From Alphaproteobacteria bacterium (lineage in GTDB: Bacteria > Pseudomonadota > Alphaproteobacteria > Micavibrionales > Micavibrionaceae), in NCBI GenBank assembly GCA_021776075.1, contig JAJFGQ010000028.1, forward strand, positions 1 to 54,112: a stretch of DNA of 54,112 nucleotides. The letters run 5' to 3'. The notes under the pieces were generated by a model that made no database searches, had not been told where the DNA came from, and saw only the letters and a program-made list of their open reading frames with translations. Each line of letters opens with the position of its first letter. Positions within the stretch are counted from its first letter, which is position 1. This document shows, piece after piece, positions 9,122 through 18,265 of the stretch. The position numbers and the translations under genes are program-made.

Positions 9122-10520
9122 ATCCTATTTTTTTAACCTCTTCACGTACCATTTGTTTCAGTTTTTCAAGGTTCTCCGGGCTATCAGCTTCGACGCGTGT
9201 GACCAGTACATTCTGGGTATTGGACGCGCGGAGTAACCACCAGCCTTCAGGAGTAACGACCCTGACACCATCTATGTTATTAACATGGAAATCATCATTT
9301 TCCAATGGTTTCAGATTTTGGGCGACGTGGTCGACCAGATCAAATTTCTGGCTTTCAATGACTTCAAAACGAATTTCAGGCGTATTATAAAGCTGTGGAA
9401 GGTTTTCTGTCAGGCTCGATGTCGGACCATCAGCATCGCACACTTCATTCATCAGGCGAATGGTGCAATACATACCGTCATCAAAGCCGTAATATTTGTC
9501 GCCAAAGAATATATGGCCGCTTAGTTCTCCCGCCAGCGGCGCTTTGATCTCTGCCATTTTTGCTTTAATCAAAGAATGTCCGGTTTTCCACATGACCGGC
9601 TGGCCGCCCAGTCGTTTAATCTCGTCATACATGACCTGACTGCATTTGACATCACCAATGATGGGGGCTCCTTTGTGTTCTTCCAGAACTTCACGGGCAT
9701 AGATCGCAATGAGTGTATCGCAGCGTAGAATATTACCCTGTTCATCCACAGCGCCGATTCGGTCGGCATCGCCGTCAAAGGCGACGCCAAGGTCGCAATT
9801 TTGTTCGCGGACAGTACGAATTAAGTCCTCAAGATTTTCATCAACAGTGGGGTCGGGGTGATGATTCGGAAAGTTGCCGTCTATCTCATCAAAGAGCAGG
9901 ACATGTTCTCCCGGTAGTTTTGCCGTCAGGCGGCGGACGATTTCACCGGCGGCGCCATTGCCGCAATCCCACGCTACTTTGAGCGGTTTGGTGCCGGTAA
10001 AATCGCGCAACAGGCGTTCGATATAGGTATCCTGAATATCGCTTTCACGGAGATTACCCTGCCCGCGTTCATAGTCGGCCTCTGCGGCGATGCGGCCCAG
10101 CTCCTTTATGGCTTCACCGTAGACAGGACCGTTTTGCAAGGTCATTTTGAAGCCGTTATAATCGGAAGGGTTATGAGACCCGGTGACCATGATTCCCCCG
10201 TCAGCCATATGGTCTTTGACGGCAAAATAGAGCATCGGCGTAGGGCCCAGTCCGATATTTTCAACTTCCATACCTGCGGCCAAAAGGCCGTTAATAACGG
10301 CTTTGGTAAAGTCCGGAGAGCTATCCCTGCCGTCATAGCCGATACAGACGCGGCTGCCGCCTTTGCGTTTAACGTAGGTTCCAAAAGCACACCCCACGGC
10401 AAAAGCATCTTCAATAGATACGTTTTTACCGATTTGCCCGCGAATATCGTATTCACGCAGGATTTCCATGTCGAAATGATGCGGTTCTAATGTTTGTTGT
10501 GTTGTCTCAGGCAAGGGCAT
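9099..10520 (-). CDS. Phosphoglucomutase/phosphomannomutase (AlgC-type)
   Basis: Interconverts hexose 1- and 6-phosphates, feeding GDP-mannose or UDP-glucose synthesis. The active serine loop (GIMVTGSHNPSDYNGFK), the metal loop (AFDGDADRIGAVD) and the sugar loop (GELSGHIFFGDKYYGFDDG) are those of the dual-specificity AlgC group. The 473 residues match the family. The ATG at 10520 is preferred over the upstream open frame (to 10613) because AGGAAAATCCC precedes it and the upstream part lies inside galU. It overlaps the galU end by 14 bases, consistent with coupled synthesis of UDP-glucose precursors. It could be named algC, manB or pgmG; the sequence alone does not settle sugar preference. Confidence 0.93.
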   Translation of the reverse strand: MPLPETTQQTLEPHHFDMEILREYDIRGQIGKNVSIEDAFAVGCAFGTYVKRKGGSRVCIGYDGRDSSPDFTKAVINGLLAAGMEVENIGLGPTPMLYFAVKDHMADGGIMVTGSHNPSDYNGFKMTLQNGPVYGEAIKELGRIAAEADYERGQGNLRESDIQDTYIERLLRDFTGTKPLKVAWDCGNGAAGEIVRRLTAKLPGEHVLLFDEIDGNFPNHHPDPTVDENLEDLIRTVREQNCDLGVAFDGDADRIGAVDEQGNILRCDTLIAIYAREVLEEHKGAPIIGDVKCSQVMYDEIKRLGGQPVMWKTGHSLIKAKMAEIKAPLAGELSGHIFFGDKYYGFDDGMYCTIRLMNEVCDADGPTSSLTENLPQLYNTPEIRFEVIESQKFDLVDHVAQNLKPLENDDFHVNNIDGVRVVTPEGWWLLRASNTQNVLVTRVEADSPENLEKLKQMVREEVKKIGYAVTFPS

Positions 10521-11430
10521 GGGATTTTCCTGTTTCAGGCGTTGTTTCTGTGAAGCGGCGAATGATTTGACGGACGGCTTCCCCTGTTTCCGGGTCTTGC
10601 AGGCCGAAGGCAATATTGGCTTCGATCAAGCCTAGACGGCTGCCGCAGTCATAGCGCGTGCCGTCGAAGCGGTAGCCGTGGAAGGGCTGGTCACCGATCA
10701 ATTTGGCCATGGCATCGGTGAGTTGGATTTCTCCGCCCGCGCCCTTTTCAAAGCAGGAGAGATGCGTGAATATTTCCGGCTGCAATATATAACGGCCAAT
10801 GATGGAAAGGGTTGAAGGCGCGTTTGCCGGGTCCGGTTTTTCAACCAAACCTTTAATATCGACGTTTTTCCCTTTTTCTTCTTTGATATCCAGAATGCCG
10901 TATTTAGCGGTGTCTTCGCGGGGAACATCCATGACAGCAACTACATTGCCGCCTGTGTCATTGTAAGTTTCGATCATCTGGGACAGGCAGCCTTTGTCCG
11001 CGAGAATAACGTCATCAGGAAGGATCACGGCAAAGGGTTCATCGCCGACAAGCTTGCGGGCGCACCAAACGGCATGTCCCAGTCCCAGCGGCTTGGCCTG
11101 ACGTGTCAGGAACAATTTGCCTTCCTGCATTTCGCTACTCTGTACTTTCTCAATCATGTCCGTTTTGTTGCGTGATTCCAGAAGTCGCATCAGTTCTGGC
11201 TGATGATCAAAATGTTCTTCCAGCATTTCTTTTTGACGGCCGGTTACAAAGATAAATTCTGCAATACCGGCATCGCGTGCTTCTTCCCAGGCATGCTGGA
11301 TCAAAGGTCTGTCATTCAAAGGCAGCATCTCTTTGGGCATAACTTTTGTCGCAGGCAAAAATCGCGTGCCGAGTCCGGCAACGGGGAATACAGCCTTCCG
11401 AACGGGTTTGAACGCTTTATTTTCAGTCAT
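10507..11430 (-). CDS. galU: UTP-glucose-1-phosphate uridylyltransferase GalU
   Basis: Makes UDP-glucose from UTP and glucose 1-phosphate for envelope polysaccharides and lipopolysaccharide core. The nucleotide-binding N-terminus (FPVAGLGTRFLPATKVMPKE), the FAVILPDDVIL substrate loop, GLVEKPDP and the C-terminal RYDCGSRLG motif are all clear. The length of 307 residues is normal. First gene of the galU-phosphomutase-chpT run. The 173-base gap up to rpsU must hold promoters in both directions; I see a short ACAACA/TGTTGT inverted repeat just upstream of the start (11435-11448) but no convincing promoter. Confidence 0.96.
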   Translation of the reverse strand: MTENKAFKPVRKAVFPVAGLGTRFLPATKVMPKEMLPLNDRPLIQHAWEEARDAGIAEFIFVTGRQKEMLEEHFDHQPELMRLLESRNKTDMIEKVQSSEMQEGKLFLTRQAKPLGLGHAVWCARKLVGDEPFAVILPDDVILADKGCLSQMIETYNDTGGNVVAVMDVPREDTAKYGILDIKEEKGKNVDIKGLVEKPDPANAPSTLSIIGRYILQPEIFTHLSCFEKGAGGEIQLTDAMAKLIGDQPFHGYRFDGTRYDCGSRLGLIEANIAFGLQDPETGEAVRQIIRRFTETTPETGKSHALA

Positions 11431-11603
11431 TCATACAACAAATGTTGTTAGGGACAGGACTCTAATGGCATAAGAACAGGAAGATTTCAAGATTTATAAG
11501 AGCTTTTTCTCTTGCTTTATGGCTGAGAGACGGCTAGGAATGCTGAGTTTCCAACTGTGTCGATTGTGGCACGCATATTGATTAGAAAGATAGGTGAATA
11601 AAG

Positions 11604-11810
11604 TTGGTTAGCGTTAATGTTAGAGATAATAATATTGATCAGGCGCTGAAAGTGCTGAAAAAGAAAATGCAACGTGAAGGTATTTTCCGTGAGATGAAGC
11701 TACGGCGTGACTACGAAAAACCGTCAGAAAGACGTAAACGTGAAAAAGCGGAGTCTGTGCGTCGCTGGCGTAAGCTGGAACGTAAGAAACGCGAACGTAG
11801 CGGGTTTTAA
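11604..11810 (+). CDS. rpsU: Ribosomal protein bS21, TTG start
   Basis: Small basic protein of the 30S subunit that helps mRNA base-pairing in initiation. The 68 residues show the family signature ([36 protein letters not shown], and an Arg/Lys-rich tail). The start codon is TTG: AGGTG at 11591-11595 is at proper spacing and the conserved N-terminus ([10 protein letters not shown]) begins there; the next methionine would remove the first third of the protein. A terminator follows 26 bases after the stop, so it is likely monocistronic. Confidence 0.96.
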   Translation: MVSVNVRDNNIDQALKVLKKKMQREGIFREMKLRRDYEKPSERRKREKAESVRRWRKLERKKRERSGF

Positions 11811-11832
11811 GGAACCGGTATCGTTTTTAAGT

Positions 11833-12719
11833 TTAGAAAATCGTCAGTTTATCTGGCGATTTTTTTTGCGGTGCTGCCTTCCCGAATTTCTCTTCAAAGG
11901 CCCGGCGGGCGGAAGCGACATCGTCAAAATTTCCAAAATCGGTATAAATCGTGCCTTCAACTTCCAGATCATCTGGTAGTGCGGTCAGGCCGGTGCAGCC
12001 GTTAAGGTAAATATCTATCTCCACCTTTAGCCTCTCCGGCAGGATGAAAGGACGTTTAAATCCTCCCGACGTGTAATAAGATAAATTACCCGCCACCGTA
12101 AAATCGGGAGGGAGTAAAAACGCAATTCATCGCCCTGCACAGCCTCATCATAGGCACCTTGCCCGATGCAATGGCCCATAAAGGCCGTTTCTTTCTTGAG
12201 CGCTGCGGGTGTGAGCATGCGCACGATGCGGTGACCGTCCTCGAAGCTCATGATGGTTTCAATATCGCCGTTGGCTTCCTCGGCTTCAAAATTGGTGTTT
12301 TGGCCAAATTTATTGCGCAAGGTTTCGGCCTGTAATTTCATGGCTTTGTCGGCTTCTGCGTAAGCTTGTTCGATTGTTGCGAGCTTCAAAAGCTTGCGCG
12401 GACGGCCTTTTTGGTCGGTCTTGTGGGTCCAGTCGGCGTTGTTGAGCATCGCGCCCTTGATCCAGTCGCGGATGTGGGCGATTTTGTCTGGCGGGATGTT
12501 GTCAGAAACAAATTCATGAAACACTGTGCCGTTGTTCCATTTACTTACGAGCCATTGCGGGGCTTGGCGCGGAAGCCTTTCCACCCGGCGCAAATTTTCT
12601 TCCCGCTGTAATAACGGTTTTTCAAGCGCGGTCATCAGATGCGCCCGCGTGCTTTCATCCAAGGCAAAATGGGAAAGAAAGTCCCGCACAGCTTCTTTGT
12701 TAATCACGTTAAATGCCAA
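11833..12719 (-). pseudogene. Frameshifted PcfJ-like gene with a leucine-rich-like tail
   Basis: Two overlapping minus-strand frames look like one broken gene. The first (12719 down to about 12105) encodes a helical N-terminus and a PcfJ-like core (TAFMGHCIGQGAYDEA, then ELRFYSL). At a C-rich run near 12105 the frame ought to shift by one base: the second frame continues LP-PDFTVAGNLSYYTSGG and then carries motifs such as LNGCTGLTALPDDLEVEG, the kind of short leucine-rich repeat found after PcfJ-like domains. In the first frame the text after YSLP (ILRWRVIY) is unlike the family. One lost C explains both halves. It may be a true pseudogene, a sequencing error, or (less likely) programmed frameshifting. 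Its last codons lie inside the rpsU terminator hairpin. Confidence 0.65.
11837..11867 (+). terminator. Intrinsic terminator of rpsU, probably bidirectional
   Basis: AATCGTCAG and CTGGCGATT form a nine-pair stem (one G-U) with a five-base loop, followed by eight T. On the opposite strand the same stem is followed by TTTTC, so it may also end the minus-strand PcfJ-like gene, whose final codons it overlaps. Confidence 0.8.
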
Positions 12720-12781
12720 AATTTAGAGCCTTTTTCTTTTGTCATTATTTGAATGAATAAGAGCACAGTCCATCTTGTGCT

Positions 12782-12914
12782 CGTCACCTCCGCGATCCTG
12801 TGATAACAGGATAAAAACGGCGGGGGTCCAGTGATGTCAGTAGCATAGCTACTGTCTTTTTCTGGATCCTGTTCGTTTAAGCGCGGCAAAGTCGCCGCGC
12901 CAACGGGATGACGA
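12782..12914. repeat. Composite palindromic element with nested hairpins (REP/BIME-like), copy 1
   Basis: This element fills the middle of the 314-base gap 12720-13033. It begins CGTCACC and ends GGATGACG. The left unit has outer arms CCTCCGC/GCGGGGG enclosing ATCCTG/CAGGAT; in the middle is a perfect seven-pair hairpin CAGTAGC-ATA-GCTACTG; the right unit has outer arms ATCCTGTT/AACGGGAT enclosing a GCGCGGC/GCCGCGC hairpin. The ends resemble four other intergenic elements in the window. I see no gene in the gap. Confidence 0.65.
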
Positions 12915-13033
12915 ACCATGTGCTTTTATTCCCACGTTAAAAATACCTGCGATAAAATAACGCATTATGGAAATATTTACAAGCTTTTAATACAGGTTTT
13001 TTAATGGGACGAGGGGGCGGGCTTTTTGAGAGG

Positions 13034-14962
13034 TTAGCTATAGCCGGGATTTAGTCCCGTGTCTTTTTTCTTCTTCTGTCCCGGTGCGGGCGCTAGATTT
13101 TTTTTTAGCGGCTCGCAAGCCTGTTTGAGCCATGTTTTGACATCGTGTTCATGGGGTTCCAGCCGGGGGGAGAGCGTTTTATAGACGCGTTCATGGTAAT
13201 CATTCAGCCACGCCAGTTCTTCATCTTTCATCATATCCGGTTTAATCAGGCGCGTGTCTATCGGGGCCATGGTCACGGTTTCAAATGTCATCATGATTTT
13301 ATTTGTGCCGTGGCGCAGGCCGTCTTCCCTGACCAGAACAAGACTTTCAATACGGATGCCGTACTCGTCTTCTTTATCATAGTAACCCGGTTCGTTGGAA
13401 ATGAGCATGCCGGGTGCGAAGGGGGTTTGTCCTACCTTTGAAATACCGGCAGCTTCTTCATGGACGGCGAGATAGCAGCCGACGCCATGTCCGGTGCCGT
13501 GATCGTAATCCAGTCCGGCATTCCATAGCGGTTGGCGGGCCAGTAGGTCAATTTGCGCGCCGACTGTGCCTTCGGGAAAGCGGGCCATGGCAACGCCAAT
13601 ATGGCCTTGCAGGACACGCGTGAAGTTCTCCTGCATTTCCTCCGTGGGCGTTCCCATAGCGATTGTGCGCGTTATATCGGTCGTGCCGCCGCTGCCGTAT
13701 TGACCGCCGCTATCCAGCAATAGCAAGCCGGGCGGTGTGATGGTTTTTACGCTTTCCGGTGTGGCGCGGTAATGGATTATAGCGCCGTTTCCGGCCCATC
13801 CTGCAATCGTGTCAAAGCTCGTATCGCGCAGGTCGCCGTCTTGTTGGCGGTATTGCAGAAGTTGCTCTTCGACGTCGATTTCGCTCAGTTGGCCCTTTGG
13901 CCCCTCTTCATCCAGCCATTTCAGGAAACGGGCCATGGCGACGCCGTCGCGGATATGGGACTCGATAATACCGGCCTGTTCTTCCGGTGTTTTGCAGGCT
14001 CGGGGCAGGATACAGGGGTCGGCCATGTTTTCTACGGCAGCACCAGCATCTTCCAGCTTGATTTTAAACCACGAGGCCGTGCGTTTGAAATCAAGCATGA
14101 CCGGTTTATTGTCCTTGAGGGCGTCGTGTGCGAGATAAGCCAGAGCGTTTTCCAGTTCCCCGGGTTCTCTGCATTGTACATGAGATCCGAGATGTTTGGT
14201 AACGTCAGGCGGGACTTTAGCTGAGTCAACAAACCAGTGTACATCGCCCGTTTCGTACAAAATGGCGTAAGACAGGACAACCGGGATGTGCGGTACGTCA
14301 TTGCCGCGCACATTCAGGAGCCATGCAATAGAATCGGATTTGGTGAGAATTACGGCCTTGCCGTTTTCGTTTTTCAGGGCTTTGGCGATGTCTGTCCGTT
14401 TTTCCTGCGCTGACCGGCCTGCGATTGAATCAGGGAAGAGTTCAACCATAGCCATCGGCGGGGCAGGTTGGTTGTCCCAAACGGAATCAAGCGGATTTTC
14501 ATCGACAGGCGTGAGGGTAATATTTTTAGCTTTCAGCTTTTTTTTCAGAGCAACAAGTTGGGACGGTGTATGCAATTTGGGGTCATAACCGATCGTCATG
14601 CCGGATACGCCGTTGTCAGCAAGCCAGTCTTCGGCTGTCATGTCTTCGCTATATGTTTCGTAAAGGCCGGACTCTGTCTGTTGTTCAACCTGAATGTCAT
14701 AGCGCCCATCAGTGATAACGGCGGCCTTATTATCTAGTATAACGGCCAAACCGGCGGAGCCTGTGAATCCGGTCAGCCATGCCAGCCGTTCTGCACCGGC
14801 CGGGACATATTCACCCTGATATTCATCAGTGCGCGGGACCAGAAATCCATCCAGTTTTTTCTGTTTTAGCTCATCGCGCAGAGCTTGAAGGCGTTCAGGG
14901 CTGTCTTGTTCCGGTTTTTCTGTCATAATGGAGATGATAAAGAGGTTTTCTTTTTTATGCAT
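13034..14962 (-). CDS. Xaa-Pro aminopeptidase (aminopeptidase P, family M24B)
   Basis: Removes N-terminal residues that precede proline. It is of the long form (about 600 residues and more): two creatinase-like N-terminal domains (about 20-320) and a C-terminal pita-bread metallopeptidase domain. Metal ligands are visible: the two Asp in LLLDSGGQYGSGGTTDITRT, the His in TGHGVGCYLAVHE, and the two Glu in NEPGYY and GIRIESLV. No signal peptide, so it acts in the cytosol. The start may instead be the ATG at 14926 (MTEKPEQD); neither has a strong ribosome site. The tail is Lys/Pro-rich. It starts 22 bases from mipZ on the other strand, so both promoters must overlap. Confidence 0.94.
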   Translation of the reverse strand: MHKKENLFIISIMTEKPEQDSPERLQALRDELKQKKLDGFLVPRTDEYQGEYVPAGAERLAWLTGFTGSAGLAVILDNKAAVITDGRYDIQVEQQTESGLYETYSEDMTAEDWLADNGVSGMTIGYDPKLHTPSQLVALKKKLKAKNITLTPVDENPLDSVWDNQPAPPMAMVELFPDSIAGRSAQEKRTDIAKALKNENGKAVILTKSDSIAWLLNVRGNDVPHIPVVLSYAILYETGDVHWFVDSAKVPPDVTKHLGSHVQCREPGELENALAYLAHDALKDNKPVMLDFKRTASWFKIKLEDAGAAVENMADPCILPRACKTPEEQAGIIESHIRDGVAMARFLKWLDEEGPKGQLSEIDVEEQLLQYRQQDGDLRDTSFDTIAGWAGNGAIIHYRATPESVKTITPPGLLLLDSGGQYGSGGTTDITRTIAMGTPTEEMQENFTRVLQGHIGVAMARFPEGTVGAQIDLLARQPLWNAGLDYDHGTGHGVGCYLAVHEEAAGISKVGQTPFAPGMLISNEPGYYDKEDEYGIRIESLVLVREDGLRHGTNKIMMTFETVTMAPIDTRLIKPDMMKDEELAWLNDYHERVYKTLSPRLEPHEHDVKTWLKQACEPLKKNLAPAPGQKKKKDTGLNPGYS

Positions 14963-14984
14963 CTTTTAATTCCGGTTGTACTAT

Positions 14985-15842
14985 ATGAATGAGCTTATCC
15001 AGATGGACGATGCTGCCCATATCATTGTTTTTGGCAATGAAAAGGGAGGGTCTGGAAAATCAACATCAGCCATGCATGTGGCTGTGTCCCTGCTTCGTTT
15101 GGGCTATCGTGTGGGAACGATTGATCTGGACGCGCGGCAAGGGACCTTGACGCGTTACATGAAAAACAGGTGGGCCTTTATAGAGAGATCTCATCATGAA
15201 ATTCCCCTGCCTCTTCATATGGATATCGAGCAAAGCAAGGCTTCTGTTGTTGAGGATCAGGAAAAAGAAGAGCGCGATTTTTTAATGCTGGCTTTGGCGG
15301 ATCTGGGTACAACATGCGATTTCATTGTGATTGATACACCGGGCGCGCATAACCATTTAAGCCGGCTGGCGCATTCTTATGCCGATACGTTGGTGACGCC
15401 GTTGAATGACAGTTTTGTTGATCTTGATTTACTGGGCCGGATTGATCCTGAAACGTATGAAGTCACGGCGCCGTCTGTTTATACTCTGATGGTTGAGGAG
15501 CAAAATGTTGAAAAAGTTACACGGGGCGGAACGCCTGTTCACTGGATTGTAATGCGTAATCGTTTGTCACATTTGAAAGCGCGGAATAAGCAGAAAATGG
15601 CCCTGATTCTTGACAAAATGGCACTGATGTTTGGTTTTCAGATGGTTTCCGGTTTTGGTGACCGTGTTGTGTTTAAGGAGTTATTCCCGAAAGGTCTGAC
15701 TCTTCTGGATTTGAAAGAAGAAACAGGGCATCGTCTGAGTCTGTCGGAGCTTGCTGCCCGGCAGGAAGTCAGGCAACTTATATGTGCGATTGCGCCTGAA
15801 AAAATAAAAGGCCCTGTTCACCCTGTTACAGTGGAAGCTTAG
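14985..15842 (+). CDS. mipZ: Division-site positioning ATPase MipZ (ParA/MinD family)
   Basis: In alphaproteobacteria MipZ forms a gradient from the ParB-marked poles and inhibits FtsZ, placing division at mid-cell. The deviant Walker A loop GNEKGGSGKST (residues 17-27), the IDLDARQGTLTRYM switch region and VIDTPG (Walker B) are all present, as is the C-terminal MipZ signature (NRLSHLKARNK, RVVFKELFPKGLTLLDL). About 285 residues. Possible starts are TTG at 14976, ATG at 14985 or ATG at 15003 (MDDAAHIIVFG, the best fit to family length); none has a clear ribosome site. Seven bases upstream of the J-domain gene, so the two form an operon. Confidence 0.93.
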   Translation: MNELIQMDDAAHIIVFGNEKGGSGKSTSAMHVAVSLLRLGYRVGTIDLDARQGTLTRYMKNRWAFIERSHHEIPLPLHMDIEQSKASVVEDQEKEERDFLMLALADLGTTCDFIVIDTPGAHNHLSRLAHSYADTLVTPLNDSFVDLDLLGRIDPETYEVTAPSVYTLMVEEQNVEKVTRGGTPVHWIVMRNRLSHLKARNKQKMALILDKMALMFGFQMVSGFGDRVVFKELFPKGLTLLDLKEETGHRLSLSELAARQEVRQLICAIAPEKIKGPVHPVTVEA

Positions 15843-15849
15843 TTTTTAT

Positions 15850-16287
15850 ATGCATTATTTACTCCTCCTCATCGGTGTTGTCATTGGCTTGTACGGTCTT
15901 TATCGCTTCTTTTTGAATGCGGATGTCAAACAAATCACGGCCTTGTTTATGACGGCGGCTTTGCTGGCTGTCTGTACGGCGATGTTCTTTTTAGCTGTAA
16001 CGGGCCGGCTTCCGGCAGCGTTGGCCCTGCTACTGGCGCTTTTGCCCATTTTGCTACCCTATTGGAAGGCGCGGAAACTTGGCGGGGTTCAGCAGAATAA
16101 AGCGGAGAGCGGCCCTATGACACGGGAAGAAGCGCTGGAGGTGTTGGGACTTGCCGAAGGGGTGTCCACGGAGGAGATCAACAAGGCTTATAAGCAATTG
16201 ATGAAAAAGGTTCACCCCGATCAGGAGGGTTCCGACTGGATGGCGGTTAAGCTTAATCAGGCCCGGGATATTTTGTTGAAGGGTTAG
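15850..16287 (+). CDS. Membrane-anchored J-domain protein
   Basis: A type III DnaJ protein, 145 aa, that probably stimulates DnaK at the inner membrane. Two or three hydrophobic segments (about 4-20, 28-50 and 54-71) are followed by a basic linker and a short C-terminal J domain (about 89-145) with the HPD motif at 122-124 in KKVHPDQ. The domain order, membrane part first and J domain last, resembles the mitochondrial Pam18/Tim14 family and the alphaproteobacterial proteins related to it. It follows mipZ by seven bases; whether it serves division is unknown. A composite palindrome follows the stop and may end transcription. Confidence 0.85.
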   Translation: MHYLLLLIGVVIGLYGLYRFFLNADVKQITALFMTAALLAVCTAMFFLAVTGRLPAALALLLALLPILLPYWKARKLGGVQQNKAESGPMTREEALEVLGLAEGVSTEEINKAYKQLMKKVHPDQEGSDWMAVKLNQARDILLKG

Positions 16288-16324
16288 GGGTAAACTCTGA
16301 AATACTTGCGCGATTATTCTCTTT

Positions 16325-16406
16325 CGTCACCCCGGTGAAGACCGGGGTCCATTTATCCATATCGCGCAGACCTATGAATGGATTCCGGCCTCCGCCGGAA
16401 TGACGG
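16325..16406. repeat. Composite palindromic element (REP/BIME-like), copy 2
   Basis: Two hairpins about 30 bases apart: CCCCGGT-GAAG-ACCGGGG on the left and a perfect ATTCCGGC-CTCC-GCCGGAAT on the right, bounded by GTCA and TGAC. It lies between the convergent ends of the J-domain gene and yejF, the usual place for such elements. Confidence 0.8.
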
Positions 16407-16451
16407 TTTAAAAAATGTAGATATTATTGGGAATAGCTATAGATAGTGTCG

Positions 16452-18068
16452 TTACGTTTTATGGGCTTTTAAATTGATGGCGGCGTCCATCAGGGCTTTT
16501 GTGTAGTCTTCCTGCGGATTATCAAAAATTTTATCGGTGCGGCCCTGTTCTACAATGCGCCCTTCTTTCATGACGAGAACATGGTGGGACATGGCACGGA
16601 CAACCCGTAAATCATGGCTGATGAACATATAGCTGAGATTGTGTTTTTCCTGCAATCCCCGCAGAAGGTCAATGATTTGTGCCTGCACGGATAAATCAAG
16701 GGCCGAGGTCGGCTCATCCAGTACGACAAAATCCGGTTGGAGGACCATGGCACGAGCAATGGCAACGCGCTGGCGCTGTCCGCCGGAGAATTCATGCGGG
16801 TAGCGGTGGCGCGTGTCCGGGTCAAGCTCTACGTCTTTGAGGGCTTGCACGACAAGATCTTGCCTGTCTGCCGGGGTGATGTTTTTACGGTGGACCAATA
16901 GCCCCTCGCCGATGATTTGCGCGATGCTCATGCGCGGAGACAGTGATGCAAACGGGTCCTGAAATACGATTTGCATGTCCTCACGCAGGGGTTTCATGTG
17001 CTGGCGGTTAAAAGATGAGATGTCCCGTTCTTTGAAAGTGATTTGTCCTGCGCTGTCCAGAAGGCGCAAGAGCGCTAGCCCCAATGTTGTTTTTCCTGAA
17101 CCGGATTCGCCAACAACGCCGACGGTTTGCCCGGCGCGGCATGTGATGTCCACGCCGTCCACGGCTTTTACCCAGTCTGTTGTTTTGCCGAGAAGGCTTT
17201 TCTTGCGGGGAAAGTGGACTTTTATGTTTTGTCCTGCGGCAACGATAGTGGCGTTGTCGTTAATGGCAACGGCTTGTCCCCGCGGTTGTGCGGCCAGAAG
17301 CATTTGCGTGTATTCGTGCTGCGGTTTTTTGAAGAGGGTGGCGCAGGCGTTTTGCTCCACAATTCGACCATGTTGCATGACACAGACATCATCCGCCATT
17401 TTTTCAACAATGGTTAGGTCGTGGGTAATCAGGAGCAGAGCCATATTCAGGCGGGTTTTGAGGTCTTGCAGCAGTTCCAGAATTTGCGCCTGAATCGTAA
17501 CGTCCAGCGCCGTTGTCGGTTCATCGGCAATCAGCAAATCCGGGTTATTGGCCAGCGCCATGGCGATCATGATGCGTTGCCTTTGCCCGCCGGAGAGTTC
17601 GTGCGGGTAGGCGTTCAGGCGGTCTTTCATCATAGGTAGGCCGACAAGGTCCAGTAATTCCTGTACGCGCACACGGGCTTGTTCTTTTGTCATGCCCTGA
17701 TGCAGACGCAGGACCTCGCCAATTTGGCGCGCGATGGAATGTAGGGGATTAAGGGAACTCATGGGTTCCTGAAAAATCATGCCAATGCGTTTGCCACGAA
17801 TTGTACGCATGAAGCTGTCTGGCGCACCGACCAGTTCCTGTTTGTCAAAAACAATAGAAGAACTATCGGGATGGCTGGCCAGAGGATAGGGCAAAAGCTG
17901 CATAACCGACAGGGCGGTCACAGATTTACCGGAGCCGGATTCACCGACCAGCGCCATGGTTTGGCCTTTCCGGATATCAAAGGAAATATTTTTCACCGCT
18001 TCAAACACGCCGTCAGTCGTGTTGAAATTCACAGACAGGTTTTTGATCTGGAGTAGGGGGTCGCTCAT
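16452..18068 (-). CDS. yejF: Oligopeptide ABC transporter ATP-binding protein YejF (two fused ABC domains)
   Basis: Energises the Yej peptide importer. Two complete ABC cassettes are fused: each has GESGSGKS/T (Walker A), a signature ([16 protein letters not shown]) and Walker B ([24 protein letters not shown]). The Dpp/Opp-type C-terminal extension follows each cassette. About 538 residues, as in E. coli YejF. I start at the ATG (MSDPLLQI); an in-frame GTG two codons upstream is possible. It is separated from yejE by about 6 kb and five unrelated genes, so it must have its own promoter; TTGACA on the minus strand near 18150 lies upstream but no well-spaced -10 is seen. Confidence 0.95.
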   Translation of the reverse strand: MSDPLLQIKNLSVNFNTTDGVFEAVKNISFDIRKGQTMALVGESGSGKSVTALSVMQLLPYPLASHPDSSSIVFDKQELVGAPDSFMRTIRGKRIGMIFQEPMSSLNPLHSIARQIGEVLRLHQGMTKEQARVRVQELLDLVGLPMMKDRLNAYPHELSGGQRQRIMIAMALANNPDLLIADEPTTALDVTIQAQILELLQDLKTRLNMALLLITHDLTIVEKMADDVCVMQHGRIVEQNACATLFKKPQHEYTQMLLAAQPRGQAVAINDNATIVAAGQNIKVHFPRKKSLLGKTTDWVKAVDGVDITCRAGQTVGVVGESGSGKTTLGLALLRLLDSAGQITFKERDISSFNRQHMKPLREDMQIVFQDPFASLSPRMSIAQIIGEGLLVHRKNITPADRQDLVVQALKDVELDPDTRHRYPHEFSGGQRQRVAIARAMVLQPDFVVLDEPTSALDLSVQAQIIDLLRGLQEKHNLSYMFISHDLRVVRAMSHHVLVMKEGRIVEQGRTDKIFDNPQEDYTKALMDAAINLKAHKT

Positions 18069-18169
18069 GCCCACTTTTTACCACAGCGGGTGCGGAGATC
18101 AAACATATATAGTAGCCGGATAATAGTAGTCAGAAGTATAAATTCGTAAGATGTGTCAAATCCACATCC

Positions 18170-18249
18170 CGTCACCCCGGTGAAGACCGGGGTCTATTTA
18201 AAAACCTGCGCAATTATTGAAATGGATTCCGGCCTCCGCCGGAATGACG
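18170..18249. repeat. Composite palindromic element (REP/BIME-like), copy 3
   Basis: Nearly identical in both arms to the element at 16325-16406: CCCCGGT-GAAG-ACCGGGG, a spacer of different sequence, then ATTCCGGC-CTCC-GCCGGAAT, ending TGACG. It lies between yejF and the unknown gene that follows upstream, so yejF is flanked on both sides by copies in the same orientation. Confidence 0.85.
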
Positions 18250-18265
18250 TTTTTGTTTTATGATC

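Noticed and set aside
11435-11448. Short ACAACA/TGTTGT palindrome near the galU start
   Set aside because: Only six-base arms and a single occurrence; too weak to call an operator.
11567-11581. Sigma54-like motif upstream of rpsU (TGGCACG, four bases, TTGA)
   Set aside because: The spacing is right and the -24 box is perfect, but a start of transcription there would cut into the ribosome site of rpsU, and the -12 box has A for C.
12704-12919. 71-codon minus-strand frame across copy 1 of the palindromic repeat
   Set aside because: Most of it is the repeat itself read as codons; no family and no ribosome site.
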